NCBI GenBank assembly: GCA_035691305.1
Contig: DASSJF010000015.1
Location: 1-60,325, forward strand
DNA length: 60,325 bases
Reading direction: 5' to 3'
Source of the DNA: a bacterium
Lineage (GTDB): Bacteria > Sysuimicrobiota > Sysuimicrobiia > Sysuimicrobiales > Segetimicrobiaceae
Shown here: one piece after another, positions 7,132 through 15,777 of the stretch
Position numbering within the stretch: position 1 is the stretch's first letter
Layout: every line of letters begins with the position of its first letter
Notes under the pieces: generated by a model
The model's database searches: none
What the model was told of the DNA's origin: nothing
What the model saw: the letters and a program-made list of their open reading frames with translations, nothing else
Translations under genes and position numbers: made by a program

Positions 7132-8097
7132 ATGGCTCTGACGCTGATTGTGGCCAACCTCAGGTCCGGCGGAGGCCGCGCGCGCGACGCGCTGCCGCTC
7201 GTTACGAACGCGCTTCGGCGCGCCGGCCGCGAGTACGACCTGATCGTGACCCCGAACGGCGATGCCACCGCGTCGCTGCTCACAGCCGCCCTCCGCTCCA
7301 ACGACACCGACGTGGAGCAGGTCGTGGCGCTCGGCGGCGACGGGACGATCAACGGCGTGCTCAACGGCCTCGTCTCGAACGGCGCGAACCTCCCGCTCGG
7401 AATCGTGCCGTGCGGCACGGGCAACGAAACGGTCCGCTCGCTCGGTCTGCCCAAGAACCCCCGCACGGCGATCCAGACGCTGCTCCGCGGGCGCGTGTGC
7501 CCGATCGACGTGGGCGTCGTGAACGGGAGATATTTCCTCAACACCTTCGGCCTCGGCGCGGACGTCGAAGTCGTCAAGATGACCAACACGCTGCGCGCGC
7601 GGTACCGCTTCGCCCGCAATCGCTCCGTCTACTACGTCGCGGCGCTCATGCTGCTGTCGTCGGGTTTCGAGCCGTTCGAGGTGGAGGTCGAAGCGGGCGC
7701 CCGCTCGTTCACCGGCCGCGCGCTTATGATCGCGGTCGCGAACGGACGCATCTACGGCGAGCGGCTGCTCGCGCTCCCGTCGCCGAGCCTGACGGACGGA
7801 CTGCTCGACGTGTACCTGTTACAGGAACTCGCGACGCGGCGGTTCCGGAAGACCGCCCGCCTGCTGCGGCGCCTGCCTGTGCCGGAGCTGAGCGTGCAGC
7901 GGTGCTCGAAGGTCACGATCCACCTCGACCAGCGCCGCGAGGCGCAGGTCGACGGAAGTCTGGCGGGCGCGGCGTCCACTTTCAACCTCTCGCTCCTGCC
8001 GGCGCGACTCTCCGTGATCCACCCCGCCCCGCCCGCGCTCGTCGCGACCCCAGTCCTCACCACCGTGCCGGCCGGCAGCCTGGCGGGACGCGCGTAA
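7132..8097 (+). CDS. Diacylglycerol/sphingosine-type lipid kinase (YegS/DgkB family)
   Basis: A 321-residue protein with the catalytic domain at the N-terminus: GGDGT at 68-72 and PCGTGN at 93-98, the nucleotide-binding and catalytic signatures of the DAG kinase/YegS family. The C-terminal beta-sandwich half includes the conserved DGLLDV and QVDGS segments. These enzymes phosphorylate diacylglycerol or related lipids with ATP at the inner membrane face. First gene of a five-gene plus-strand operon with a glycosyltransferase, so it may feed or balance a glycolipid pathway. The exact lipid substrate cannot be told from sequence. Confidence 0.88.
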   Translation: MALTLIVANLRSGGGRARDALPLVTNALRRAGREYDLIVTPNGDATASLLTAALRSNDTDVEQVVALGGDGTINGVLNGLVSNGANLPLGIVPCGTGNETVRSLGLPKNPRTAIQTLLRGRVCPIDVGVVNGRYFLNTFGLGADVEVVKMTNTLRARYRFARNRSVYYVAALMLLSSGFEPFEVEVEAGARSFTGRALMIAVANGRIYGERLLALPSPSLTDGLLDVYLLQELATRRFRKTARLLRRLPVPELSVQRCSKVTIHLDQRREAQVDGSLAGAASTFNLSLLPARLSVIHPAPPALVATPVLTTVPAGSLAGRA

Positions 8098-8105
8098 GGG
8101 ACCGG

Positions 8106-9272
8106 ATGCGGCTCGCAATCTTATCCTGCAACTATGGCGGGGGGCACAAACGCGTCGCGGAGACCGTTGCCGCGGAGTGGGAGAGCCAACCCGGCGGCCG
8201 CGCGGAGATCGTCGATTATTTCGCCCGCTTTGTCCACCCGATCTTCGATGCCCTGACGAAGTTCTCATACATCCAGAGCGTCCGGCGCGCGCCGGGCCTG
8301 TACGGCCTCTTCTACAAGCTCACCGGCGACATCAAATCCGATTCGACCATTCAGCGGTTCATCAACCGGATGGGCATGGACCGGCTCGAGCGCTACCTGA
8401 CGGAGACGCAGCCGGACGCCGTCTGCTGCGTGCACTGCACGCCGGCCGGCACGATGTCCGATCTGCGCCTCGCCGGCCGCACGACGGTCCCCTGTCTCAC
8501 CGTGATCACGGACTACGTGACCCACAGCCAGTGGATCCATCCCGCGGTCGACCGCTACTGCGTGCCGAACGACAACGTCCGCGACGGTCTGCTCGGGCGC
8601 GGCATCCCGGAATCGCGGATCGCCGTTTCCGGACTGCCGGTGGAGCGCAAATTCCGCCGTCCGCTCGACCGCGCCGCGCTGCGACAGCGGTACGGCCTCA
8701 AGCCGGACGTGCCCGTGGTGCTGGTCATGGCCGGGGCCTACGCGATGCTCGGCGGCGTGCCCGACGTGACGCAGGCGCTCGCGGAGTTCGCGCGGCCGAT
8801 CCAGGTGATCGTCGTCTGCGGCTACGACAAGCGCCTCGAAGAACAGGTGCGGGCGCGCGCGGCCCGATCCGCCCACCCGTTCCACGTCGTCGGCTACGTC
8901 GATACGGTCGAAGAGCTGATGACGGTCGGCGACATCCTCATCACCAAAGCGGGCGGGGTCACGGTCAGCGAGGCGCTCGTGAAGCGGCTGCCGATGCTGA
9001 TCTACCGGCCGATCCCCGGCCAGGAAGAGGGCAACACCCGCTTCCTGCTGCAGCACGGCGCGGCGCTCGCGCCGCGCACGCCGGCGCAGCTGGTCGAGCA
9101 CCTCGACGCGCTCTTCCGCGATCCGGGTCGCCTCGCCGCGATGACCGACGCCGCGGGCGCCCTCGGACGGCCCGACGCGGCCGACGTCGTGACCGCCGAA
9201 CTCGCGCGGCTCACCGCGCTCGAGAACGCCCCCGCCGCCACCTCCCTCACCCTCCCGCTGCCGGCACGGTGA
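8106..9272 (+). CDS. MGDG-synthase-like glycosyltransferase (GT28)
   Basis: A 388-residue protein starting at ATG 8106, 8 bp after the kinase. The N-terminus (LAILSCNYGGGHKRVAETV) is the hallmark of the monogalactosyldiacylglycerol-synthase/processive diglucosyldiacylglycerol synthase family. The C-terminal half has the GT-B nucleotide-sugar pocket (TKAGGVTVSEAL, PIPGQEEGNTRFL). Such enzymes transfer galactose or glucose from UDP-sugars to diacylglycerol. The next gene starts within its stop codon (GTGA), so translation is coupled. The sugar and lipid acceptor are inferred from family only. Confidence 0.85.
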   Translation: MRLAILSCNYGGGHKRVAETVAAEWESQPGGRAEIVDYFARFVHPIFDALTKFSYIQSVRRAPGLYGLFYKLTGDIKSDSTIQRFINRMGMDRLERYLTETQPDAVCCVHCTPAGTMSDLRLAGRTTVPCLTVITDYVTHSQWIHPAVDRYCVPNDNVRDGLLGRGIPESRIAVSGLPVERKFRRPLDRAALRQRYGLKPDVPVVLVMAGAYAMLGGVPDVTQALAEFARPIQVIVVCGYDKRLEEQVRARAARSAHPFHVVGYVDTVEELMTVGDILITKAGGVTVSEALVKRLPMLIYRPIPGQEEGNTRFLLQHGAALAPRTPAQLVEHLDALFRDPGRLAAMTDAAGALGRPDAADVVTAELARLTALENAPAATSLTLPLPAR

Positions 9273-10426
9273 CGCTCCGCGAAGAAACCGGTCTGCTCGC
9301 CCTTACCATTGCGCTGGTCGAGCTGGTCCACGGCGCGCTGCTCTTCGTTCTGCTCCCCACGATGCTCACCGTCCGGTTCGGCTGGGCGATGGGCACGACC
9401 GGCGCCGCGATCTCGACGTACTTTTTCACGGAAGTCGCGCTCAAGCTGCTGGCCGGCTGGATGGTCGACCGCGTCGGCACCCGCAAAATCCTCTTGTGGG
9501 GGTTCTGGATCTACGCGGCGTCGTTCACCTGGCTCGTTCTCGCCACGCACACCTGGGAGATCTTCGCCGCGCTCGCGATCATGGGCGCGGGCGCCTCGCC
9601 GCTCTGGCCGGCCGCGCTGACGCGGCTGACGCGCGGGTCGGCGCCGAGGGTCGGCGGGACGCTCGGGCGGGTGTTTTCGACGTGGTTCCTCGGCGGCGGT
9701 CTGGGCATCGGCATCGCAACGCTCGTGAGCCGCGCGCAGCACCCGCTGTCGCTGCGGCTCTTCGTCCTGCCGCTGATCGCCGCGGCCCTCCTCGCGCTGC
9801 GGCTCCCGCCCGACGCCCACGAAATCCGCTCGAAGGCCAAGCCCGCGCCCGGCCGCGCGCTGGCCGAGATGCTCCGCGCGCTGATCATGCTGGCCGGGAG
9901 CCTGGTGCCGCAGATCATCGCGGCCGGCATTCTGATTCCGATCGTCGTCCCGTACCTCGAGTTCTACCGGGGGTACGACGAGCGGCAGCTGCTGTTGCTG
10001 CTGCTGCTCGGCCCCGGGGTGGGACTCGCGCTGATGACCCACGCCGGCCATCTCGGCGATCGCTTCGGGTGGCGGCGGACCTACGCGGTCGCGCTCGGCA
10101 GCGTCGCGGTGCTGCTCTTGCTCATCCCGCTCTGCTCGACGCTGTGGATGCTGGCGCTCGACTTCGCGGCGATCGGGATCGCCTACGCCTTCGTCCTGCC
10201 CGCCTGGAACAGCATCCTCGTCCGCCTGCTGCCGCAAGACGTCCGCGGCGCGGGGCTCGGCTTTGCGATGACGATCGAGGGGATGGGCGGCGTGATCGGA
10301 CCGCTGCTCGGCGGCCTGCTGTGGCAGTGGACCAACCCATCCTCGCCGTTCTACCTGAGCGGCGGCCTGCTGCTGCTGGCCGCGGGCGCGTCCACCCGGT
10401 GGCGCGTCGAGCCGATCGAATCGTAG
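9269..10426 (+). CDS. MFS transporter
   Basis: A 385-residue protein starting at GTG 9269, which overlaps the previous stop by GTGA. It has roughly 11-12 hydrophobic segments. The loop-2/3 motif GWMVDRVGTRKILL is typical of the major facilitator superfamily, and a similar GHLGDRFGWRRTY occurs at the start of the second half. Its position between a lipid glycosyltransferase and a polysaccharide deacetylase suggests export or flipping of an envelope precursor, comparable to lysophospholipid-transporter-type MFS proteins. That assignment is inference; drug or metabolite export is equally possible. Confidence 0.8.
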   Translation: MTLREETGLLALTIALVELVHGALLFVLLPTMLTVRFGWAMGTTGAAISTYFFTEVALKLLAGWMVDRVGTRKILLWGFWIYAASFTWLVLATHTWEIFAALAIMGAGASPLWPAALTRLTRGSAPRVGGTLGRVFSTWFLGGGLGIGIATLVSRAQHPLSLRLFVLPLIAAALLALRLPPDAHEIRSKAKPAPGRALAEMLRALIMLAGSLVPQIIAAGILIPIVVPYLEFYRGYDERQLLLLLLLGPGVGLALMTHAGHLGDRFGWRRTYAVALGSVAVLLLLIPLCSTLWMLALDFAAIGIAYAFVLPAWNSILVRLLPQDVRGAGLGFAMTIEGMGGVIGPLLGGLLWQWTNPSSPFYLSGGLLLLAAGASTRWRVEPIES

Positions 10427-10445
10427 CGGGGCCGGGAGCGGCCGG

Positions 10446-11165
10446 GTGAAGAACGGCGTCGGCGCGCGGCTGCTCGCGGCGGCCGGCATCCTCGCCGCGC
10501 CGGTCGCCTACACGCTCGGCGCGCAGTTCGTCGCGGGGACACTCGCCCGAGGCGTGATCCGGCGCGGACCCGCCAGCCGGCGGGTCGCCCTTACGTTCGA
10601 CGACGGCCCCGATCCGTCGCACACCCCGCGCATTCTTGAGGCCCTGGCGGGCGCGGACGTGCGGGCGACGTTCTTCGTCGTCGGCCGCCGCGTCGAAGAG
10701 GCGCCGGAGATTGCCCGCGAGGTCGCGGCCGCCGGCCACGACCTCGGCAACCACACCTACAACCACCGCCACTTCTGGACGCTGCCGCCGCGCGCCTCGC
10801 GCGAGGAGGTCGACCGCGGGCACGCGGCGATCGCGGATGCGACGGGACGGCCGCCGCGATACTTCCGGCCGCCGTGGGGGACGTTCAACTGGGCGGCCTA
10901 CGCGCGGGCGGGCGAGATCGGCGAGTTACGGGTGCTGTGGTCCGTCCGCCCGGAGGGGTGGCTCGCACCCGCGCCGGCGGCGACGATGACCGCCTTCGTG
11001 GTCGAGCATGCGCACGCGGGGGCGATCGTCGATCTCCACGACCGCGGCGGGCATCCGTCCACGCCCGCCGAGACGTGCGCCGCGCTGCCGGGCATGATCG
11101 CGGGACTTCGCGACCTCGGATTCGAGGCGGTACCCCTCAGCGAGCTGCTCGAACCCGCGCTGTGA
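10446..11165 (+). CDS. Polysaccharide deacetylase (NodB domain)
   Basis: A 239-residue protein with an N-terminal hydrophobic anchor (~8-30) and a NodB domain. TFDDGPD (50-56) supplies the catalytic base and a metal-binding Asp; the HxxxH pair H103/H107 (GNHTYNHRHF) supplies the remaining zinc ligands; RPPWG is at 141-145 and a VDLHDR box is near 195. It likely removes acetyl groups from an N-acetylated sugar polymer or glycolipid at the outer face of the membrane. In operon with the lipid kinase and glycosyltransferase, so the substrate may be a glycolipid head group rather than peptidoglycan. Confidence 0.87.
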   Translation: MKNGVGARLLAAAGILAAPVAYTLGAQFVAGTLARGVIRRGPASRRVALTFDDGPDPSHTPRILEALAGADVRATFFVVGRRVEEAPEIAREVAAAGHDLGNHTYNHRHFWTLPPRASREEVDRGHAAIADATGRPPRYFRPPWGTFNWAAYARAGEIGELRVLWSVRPEGWLAPAPAATMTAFVVEHAHAGAIVDLHDRGGHPSTPAETCAALPGMIAGLRDLGFEAVPLSELLEPAL

Positions 11166-11192
11166 CGGCGCCCGCATGACGAAGGCACCCTC

Positions 11193-12065
11193 GTGACCGC
11201 GGCGGCGCTCGGACTCGTCCTCGCCGGCGCCTTCATTCACGCGCTCTGGAACCTGATCGCCAAACGGGTCCGGGCCGGCGCGGCCTTCGTCTGCCTGTTC
11301 TCCGTCGTCGCGGTGTGCGGGTACCTGCCGCTCGCCGTCGCGATCGTCCTGTGGCAGCATCCGCACGTCGGTCCCGTGCAGCTGATCTTCATCGGCGGCA
11401 CCGCCGTGCTGCACACGGGTTATTTCCTCGCGCTGCAGCAGGGCTACCGCCTCGGCGACCTGTCGCTCGTCTACCCGCTCGCCCGCGGCACGGGCCCGAT
11501 GCTGACCACCGCGGCCGCGATCGCGTTCTTCCGCGAGCGCCCGGGCCCGATCGCGCTCGCCGGAACCGCCCTGATCGGCGGCGGCATCATCCTGCTCACG
11601 ACGGGTCCGGACGCGTGGCGCCGCCCGAACGCCCGGGCGGCCGCGGCCTACGCGTTCCTCACGGGACTCTTCATCGCCGGCTACTCGCTGTGGGACAAGC
11701 AGGCGGTCACGACGTTTGCGATCCCGCCGATCGTGCTCGACTGGGGCGACAACCTCGGACGCGCGCTCATCCTCGCGCCCGTGGCGCTCGGGCGCGGCCC
11801 GGGGCTCGGCGGGGAGCTGCCGTCCGTGTGGCGCCGTTACCGCCGCGAGATCGTCCTCGTCGGGCTCCTGAGCCCGATGCCGTACATCCTCGTGCTGAGC
11901 GCGATGGTGTTCACGCCGGTGAGCTACGTCGCGCCGGCGCGGGAGATCAGCATCCTGGTCGGCGCCTTGATGGGAACGCGGCTTCTGGCCGAAGGGGACG
12001 CGCGGCGGCGCGTGGCCGCGGCGGGCGCGATGGTGCTGGGGCTTGGGGCACTCGCGATCGGGTAG
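11193..12065 (+). CDS. EamA/DMT-family transporter
   Basis: A 290-residue protein with ten hydrophobic segments in two repeated halves, the drug/metabolite transporter layout. The first half includes LVYPLARGTGPMLTT, and the second ends with a VGALMGTRLLAEGD segment typical of EamA repeats. The start is GTG 11193, 27 bp after the deacetylase stop. Last gene of the plus-strand operon. DMT proteins include amino-sugar/undecaprenyl-linked sugar flippases as well as metabolite exporters, so a role in envelope-sugar export is possible but unproven. Confidence 0.8.
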   Translation: MTAAALGLVLAGAFIHALWNLIAKRVRAGAAFVCLFSVVAVCGYLPLAVAIVLWQHPHVGPVQLIFIGGTAVLHTGYFLALQQGYRLGDLSLVYPLARGTGPMLTTAAAIAFFRERPGPIALAGTALIGGGIILLTTGPDAWRRPNARAAAAYAFLTGLFIAGYSLWDKQAVTTFAIPPIVLDWGDNLGRALILAPVALGRGPGLGGELPSVWRRYRREIVLVGLLSPMPYILVLSAMVFTPVSYVAPAREISILVGALMGTRLLAEGDARRRVAAAGAMVLGLGALAIG

Positions 12066-12118
12066 CTGCGGCCTGGGCCGCCGCGGGCACGCGAGCGGCG
12101 ATCGGGGTGGTGCGGCGT

Positions 12119-12703
12119 TTAGGACCGGCGGGGCGGCGCGCCGTCGGGCCCGGCGTCGTCGAGCACGCGCCGGTCGTGGCGCCTGACGGCGAGACGCTCG
12201 ATGGCCGGCCGGGACAGCCAGACCTGGCGGAGCTCGGTCCGGCGACCTTCCGTGAGCCGCTCTTTGCCCCCGGGGTGAAACCGGGCCAGCAGGAAGCGCT
12301 CCCACCACGTCAGCCACCACCTGGTGAACGCAGGCAGAGGCCGGTTCTCGAACCCCGCCCGCTCGGCCTCGGCCCAGAACAGGCTCGCGCCGCAGATCGC
12401 CTTGATCTCCCGATACTCCGGCCGCTCGTGCAGGTCGCGGGCGAGCGGCTCCATCAGGCGGAAGACCTCGCGGCGGAAGCGGAGCCCAGGACGCCCGCCG
12501 TCGTGCAGGGCGGCCGCCCGGTCGTTGTCCATGTGGAGCTCCACGACCGGGTCGCCCGGGTTCACGACGGTGCCGTCCCGCAACTCGAGCCGGGGACCGC
12601 GGTGGCGGGTGACCTGCAGCTTCAAGATATAGCCGCCGCCGCCGATCTCGCGGATGTCGAACCGCCGCTCGAACCAGCGGTTGACCCAGGCCACCCAGTT
12701 CAT
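12119..12703 (-). CDS. YkoP-like domain protein
   Basis: A 194-residue soluble protein. Sequence such as GGGGYILKLQVTRHRGP, DGTVVNPGDPVVELHMDN and the later ALARDL/EYREIKAICGASLFW-type helices match the YkoP-like family, which occurs alone or attached to polysaccharide deacetylases and near MGDG-synthase-like glycosyltransferases. The same neighbours are found here, facing it convergently. Its biochemical role is unknown. The start ATG overlaps the stop of a short upstream ORF (12700-12831) as ATGA, so translation is probably coupled to that leader ORF. Confidence 0.6.
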   Translation of the reverse strand: MNWVAWVNRWFERRFDIREIGGGGYILKLQVTRHRGPRLELRDGTVVNPGDPVVELHMDNDRAAALHDGGRPGLRFRREVFRLMEPLARDLHERPEYREIKAICGASLFWAEAERAGFENRPLPAFTRWWLTWWERFLLARFHPGGKERLTEGRRTELRQVWLSRPAIERLAVRRHDRRVLDDAGPDGAPPRRS

Positions 12704-12831
12704 ATCGTGGCGGGGACATCACGGCGGTCGTCGATCCTACGCTCGATCACCCGCAGCGCGTCCGCGACGAAGCCGCCCACACCGGTCGATCCCGTTCCGA
12801 TCGGAGACACGCTGATCGCCATGATTGTCAC
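12700..12831 (-). pseudogene. 3'-truncated thiamine-binding (MTH1187/YqgV, UPF0045) gene remnant
   Basis: From GTG 12831, with a perfect GGAGGT 6-7 nt upstream, a 43-codon frame begins VTIMAISVSPIGTGSTGVGG followed by FVADALRVIE. This is the first strand and helix of the MTH1187/YkoF-type thiamine-binding family (usual form ~100 residues). After ~30 residues homology stops and the frame ends in the ATGA overlap with the YkoP-like gene. The rest of the domain is missing, so it cannot fold as the normal ferredoxin-like subunit. The intact ribosome site suggests it is still translated, perhaps only as a leader peptide. Confidence 0.6.
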
Positions 12832-12899
12832 GCCGGGACCTCCGCGGGCGGCCGTTTCGGTCGCGGCGGCCGCACGCCGTCCAGGACAAGGGTTCGCCG

Positions 12900-12929
12900 C
12901 GCGACGGTCGTTTTCCGAAGACCGTCGCG
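12900..12929 (+). promoter_or_regulatory. Hairpin in the pyruvate kinase leader
   Basis: CGCGACGGTC (12900-12909) and GACCGTCGCG (12920-12929) form a perfect 10-bp stem with a 10-nt loop, ~56 nt before the pyruvate kinase ATG. No T-run follows. It may be a regulatory RNA structure or a protein-binding site. Confidence 0.4.
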
Positions 12930-12985
12930 GGCGGCGGCCCGGCCGACCGGGGTTCGTCGGGCGCCGCGGCGAACTCGTGAGAAGC

Positions 12986-14515
12986 ATGGCCGCAGCCCGC
13001 CCGCTTCCCGACCGCCTCAGACGGACCAAGATCGTGGCGACGCTCGGCCCCGCCAGCGAGGCCGAAGCCGTGCTGCGACGGGTGATCGCCGCCGGCATGG
13101 ACGTCGCCCGGCTCAACTTCTCCCACGGCACGCGCGCGGAGCACGGCCGTACGATCCGGCTGCTGCGCCGCCTCGCGCGCGAGGCCGGCGTGCCGCTCGC
13201 GATCCTCCAGGATCTGCAGGGCCCGAAGATCCGCGTCGGCCGACTCGTCTCACCGGTCGACCTCAAAGACGGAACGACGGTCGCCCTGACCACGGGCCGG
13301 AGCGCGGGGGCGGCCCGCGGCGGCGGGCCGGTACGGATCCCGGTGCCGTTCGCGGGGCTCGGCCGCGCCGTCGGGAGAGGGTCGCGGATCTTAATGAAGG
13401 ACGGCACAATCGAGCTCGTCGTGACGGGCCGCCGCGGGCCGGAGATCCTCTGCCGGGTCGTCCGGGGCGGCGTGCTCGGCGCGCACCAGGGCGTCAACCT
13501 GCCCGGCGTGCGGATCCGCGCGCGGGCGCTCACCGCGAAGGACGTGACGGACCTCCGGTTCGGCCTCAGGCACGGCGTCGACGCGGTCGCGCTGAGCTTC
13601 GTCCGCACCGCGGCCGACCTCCGGCACGCGCGGCGCGTGATGGCGCGGTTCGGGCGCGACGTGCCGCTGATCGCGAAGCTCGAAAAGGCGGAAGCGATCA
13701 CCAACCTGGACGAGATCGTCGCCGAGGCGGACGCGGTCATGGTCGCGCGTGGCGATCTCGGGGTCGAACTGCCGGCGGAGCGGGTGCCGCTCCTGCAGAA
13801 GCGCATCATCCACCGCGCCAACGCCCAAGGCATCCCAGTGATCACGGCCACCCAGATGCTCGAGTCCATGGTCAGCGCGGAGCGGCCGACGCGCGCGGAG
13901 ACCTCGGACGTCGCGAACGCCGTGCTGGACGGCACGGACGCGGTGATGCTCTCGGCCGAGACGGCCGTGGGAAAGTATCCCGTCCAGGCGGTCGAGACGA
14001 TGGCGGGGATCGCGCGGGCGGTGGAAGACGGCGTACCCGGGAGCGCGCAGGCGCGGCGTGTGTCCAGGCCGAGCATCCCCTACGCGATCGGCGGCGCGGC
14101 GCAGGCGCTCACCGAAGATCTGGACGTCGCGCTCGTGGTCGCGATCACGACGACCGGCCGGACCGCGCGCCTCCTGTCGCAGCGCCGGCTCGCCGCGCCG
14201 GTGCTGGCCTGCACGGAGGACGAGCGAGTCGCGCGGAGCCTGGCGTTCTGGTGGGGGGTGACGGCGTTCATCGTGCCGTTCCAGCCGACGACGGAAGCGA
14301 TGATCGGGTTCCTCGACCGCGAGATCTGCCGCCGGCGCCTCGGAATTCCCGGCCAGTCGATCGTGGTCGTCGGATCGGTCCCGCTGATCGCGCGGGGGCG
14401 CACGAACTTCGTGCAGGTGCACCACCTGGGCACGGCGGGCCGGCACGGCCGGCGGTCGTCCCGGCGGGGGAAGATTCAGATCGGCCCCGGCGTTCCTGGG
14501 GGGAGGAAGAGGTGA
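12986..14515 (+). CDS. pyk: Pyruvate kinase
   Basis: A 509-residue enzyme that converts phosphoenolpyruvate and ADP to pyruvate and ATP. ATG 12986 is chosen because the family homology starts directly after it (RRTKIVATLGPAS, ~12-24) and the longer upstream frame is a shadow of other genes. Motifs: RLNFSHG (42-48), LQDLQGPKIRVG, the catalytic Lys region LIAKLEKAEAITNLDEI, VARGDLGVELP and the TATQMLESM helix. The C-terminal allosteric domain is complete and is followed by an extra ~30-residue basic tail (GRHGRRSSRRGK). Only 7 bp separate it from thioredoxin reductase. Confidence 0.93.
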   Translation: MAAARPLPDRLRRTKIVATLGPASEAEAVLRRVIAAGMDVARLNFSHGTRAEHGRTIRLLRRLAREAGVPLAILQDLQGPKIRVGRLVSPVDLKDGTTVALTTGRSAGAARGGGPVRIPVPFAGLGRAVGRGSRILMKDGTIELVVTGRRGPEILCRVVRGGVLGAHQGVNLPGVRIRARALTAKDVTDLRFGLRHGVDAVALSFVRTAADLRHARRVMARFGRDVPLIAKLEKAEAITNLDEIVAEADAVMVARGDLGVELPAERVPLLQKRIIHRANAQGIPVITATQMLESMVSAERPTRAETSDVANAVLDGTDAVMLSAETAVGKYPVQAVETMAGIARAVEDGVPGSAQARRVSRPSIPYAIGGAAQALTEDLDVALVVAITTTGRTARLLSQRRLAAPVLACTEDERVARSLAFWWGVTAFIVPFQPTTEAMIGFLDREICRRRLGIPGQSIVVVGSVPLIARGRTNFVQVHHLGTAGRHGRRSSRRGKIQIGPGVPGGRKR

Positions 14516-14522
14516 CGCGCTG

Positions 14523-15458
14523 ATGGCCAACGAGCACACCACCCACAACCTTGTCATTCTGGGCTCCGGCGCCGCCGGCCTGACCGCGTCGATCTACGCG
14601 GCCCGGGCGGCCCTGCGGCCTGTCGTCGTGGCCGGCAGCCAGCACGGCGGCCAGCTCACCCTCACGTCGGACGTCGAGAACTTCCCCGGCTTCGAGAATC
14701 CGGTGCAGGGTCCGGAATTGATGGAATCCATGCGGAAGCAGGCGGAGCGCTTCCAGGTCGAGTTCATCAACGCCGACGCGACGACGGTGGACTTCCGGCG
14801 GCGGCCGCTCCAGATCGTGGCAGGGGACGAGACGCTGCTCGCGCACGCGGTGATCATCGCGACCGGCGCGGGGACGAACTGGCTCGGCCTGCCGAACGAG
14901 CAGCGCCTCATCGGGCACGGCGTCTCCTCGTGCGCCCCGTGCGACGCGTTCTTCTTTCGAGGCAAGGAGGTGGCCGTCGTCGGCGGCGGCGACTCCGCGA
15001 TGGAGGAGGCGACCTTCCTCTCGAAGTTCGCGACCAGGGTGACGATCATCCACCGCCGGGACAGCTTCCGGGCCAGCAAGATCATGGTCGACCGGGCGCT
15101 CCGCAACGAGAAGATCAGCGTCCGCTGGAACACCGTGGTCGAGGACGTGTTGGGCAACGGGCAGGTGGAAAGCCTCCTGCTCCACGACGTCGTGTCCGGC
15201 CGCACGGAGAAGTTCGGGGTCGACGGCCTGTTCGTCGCGATCGGCCACCATCCCAACACGGACGTCTTTAAGGGTCAGATCGAGCTCGACACGAACGGCT
15301 ACATCGTGCTGGACCACCACACGATGACGAGCGTCGACGGCGTCTTCGCCGCCGGCGACTGCCACGACCACCGGTACCGCCAGGCGATCACCGCGGCCGG
15401 GTACGGCTGCATGGCGGCGATGGACGCCGAGAAGTGGCTCGAAGCCCGCCGCGGATGA
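14523..15458 (+). CDS. trxB: Thioredoxin reductase
   Basis: A 311-residue FAD/NADPH enzyme that reduces thioredoxin. The FAD-binding LGSGAAGLTASIYAARA is at 13-29, the redox pair is C137-A-P-C140, the NADPH-binding GGGDSAMEEA is at 154-163, the HRRDSFRAS that contacts the NADP phosphate follows, and the C-terminal FAD site is GVFAAGDCHD. All catalytic elements are present. It is flanked by pyruvate kinase and a small Glu-rich protein whose ATG overlaps its stop (ATGA). HRR in place of GRN/GRE-type variants supports NADPH use. Confidence 0.93.
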   Translation: MANEHTTHNLVILGSGAAGLTASIYAARAALRPVVVAGSQHGGQLTLTSDVENFPGFENPVQGPELMESMRKQAERFQVEFINADATTVDFRRRPLQIVAGDETLLAHAVIIATGAGTNWLGLPNEQRLIGHGVSSCAPCDAFFFRGKEVAVVGGGDSAMEEATFLSKFATRVTIIHRRDSFRASKIMVDRALRNEKISVRWNTVVEDVLGNGQVESLLLHDVVSGRTEKFGVDGLFVAIGHHPNTDVFKGQIELDTNGYIVLDHHTMTSVDGVFAAGDCHDHRYRQAITAAGYGCMAAMDAEKWLEARRG

Positions 15459-15733
15459 ACGGGGCGCTCTGGGACCTCTACCAGCAGCAGTGCCAGGACG
15501 AGCTGGTCCCGCTCGAGGAGTTCGTCCGCCGCCTCGCCGCCGGCGAGTGGGGTGTGTACTCGAAGGCCGACGTGCTCGAGCTCCTCGAGGAGCTCGAGGG
15601 CATGATGCTCGCGAACATCCAGATGAAGGTGCACGAAGGCGCGCGGTTCGCGGAGATGGCCGACGAGGTCAGCGAGCAGACGCACGCCGAGTTCGAAAAG
15701 CTCACCACGTTCGTCGAAAGTTCGTTCAAGTAG
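15455..15733 (+). CDS. Small acidic helical protein, unknown
   Basis: A 92-residue protein whose ATG overlaps the trxB stop (ATGA). It is mostly alpha-helical and acidic: LEEFVRRLAAGEWGVYSKADVLELLEELEGMML, then an EMADEVSEQTHAEFEKL helix. No Cys and no known domain. Translational coupling with thioredoxin reductase suggests a linked role or a convenience operon. I do not recognise the family. Confidence 0.6.
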   Translation: MNGALWDLYQQQCQDELVPLEEFVRRLAAGEWGVYSKADVLELLEELEGMMLANIQMKVHEGARFAEMADEVSEQTHAEFEKLTTFVESSFK

Positions 15734-15777
15734 GGCACGGGCCGGCATCCCCGCCCAACGCGACACCCGGAGGATCC

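Noticed and set aside
12700-14076. Long minus-strand open frame opposite pyruvate kinase
   Set aside because: Except for its last 43 codons (the thiamine-binding remnant) it is low-complexity Arg/Ser/Thr-rich shadow of pyruvate kinase; high GC makes long spurious frames common.
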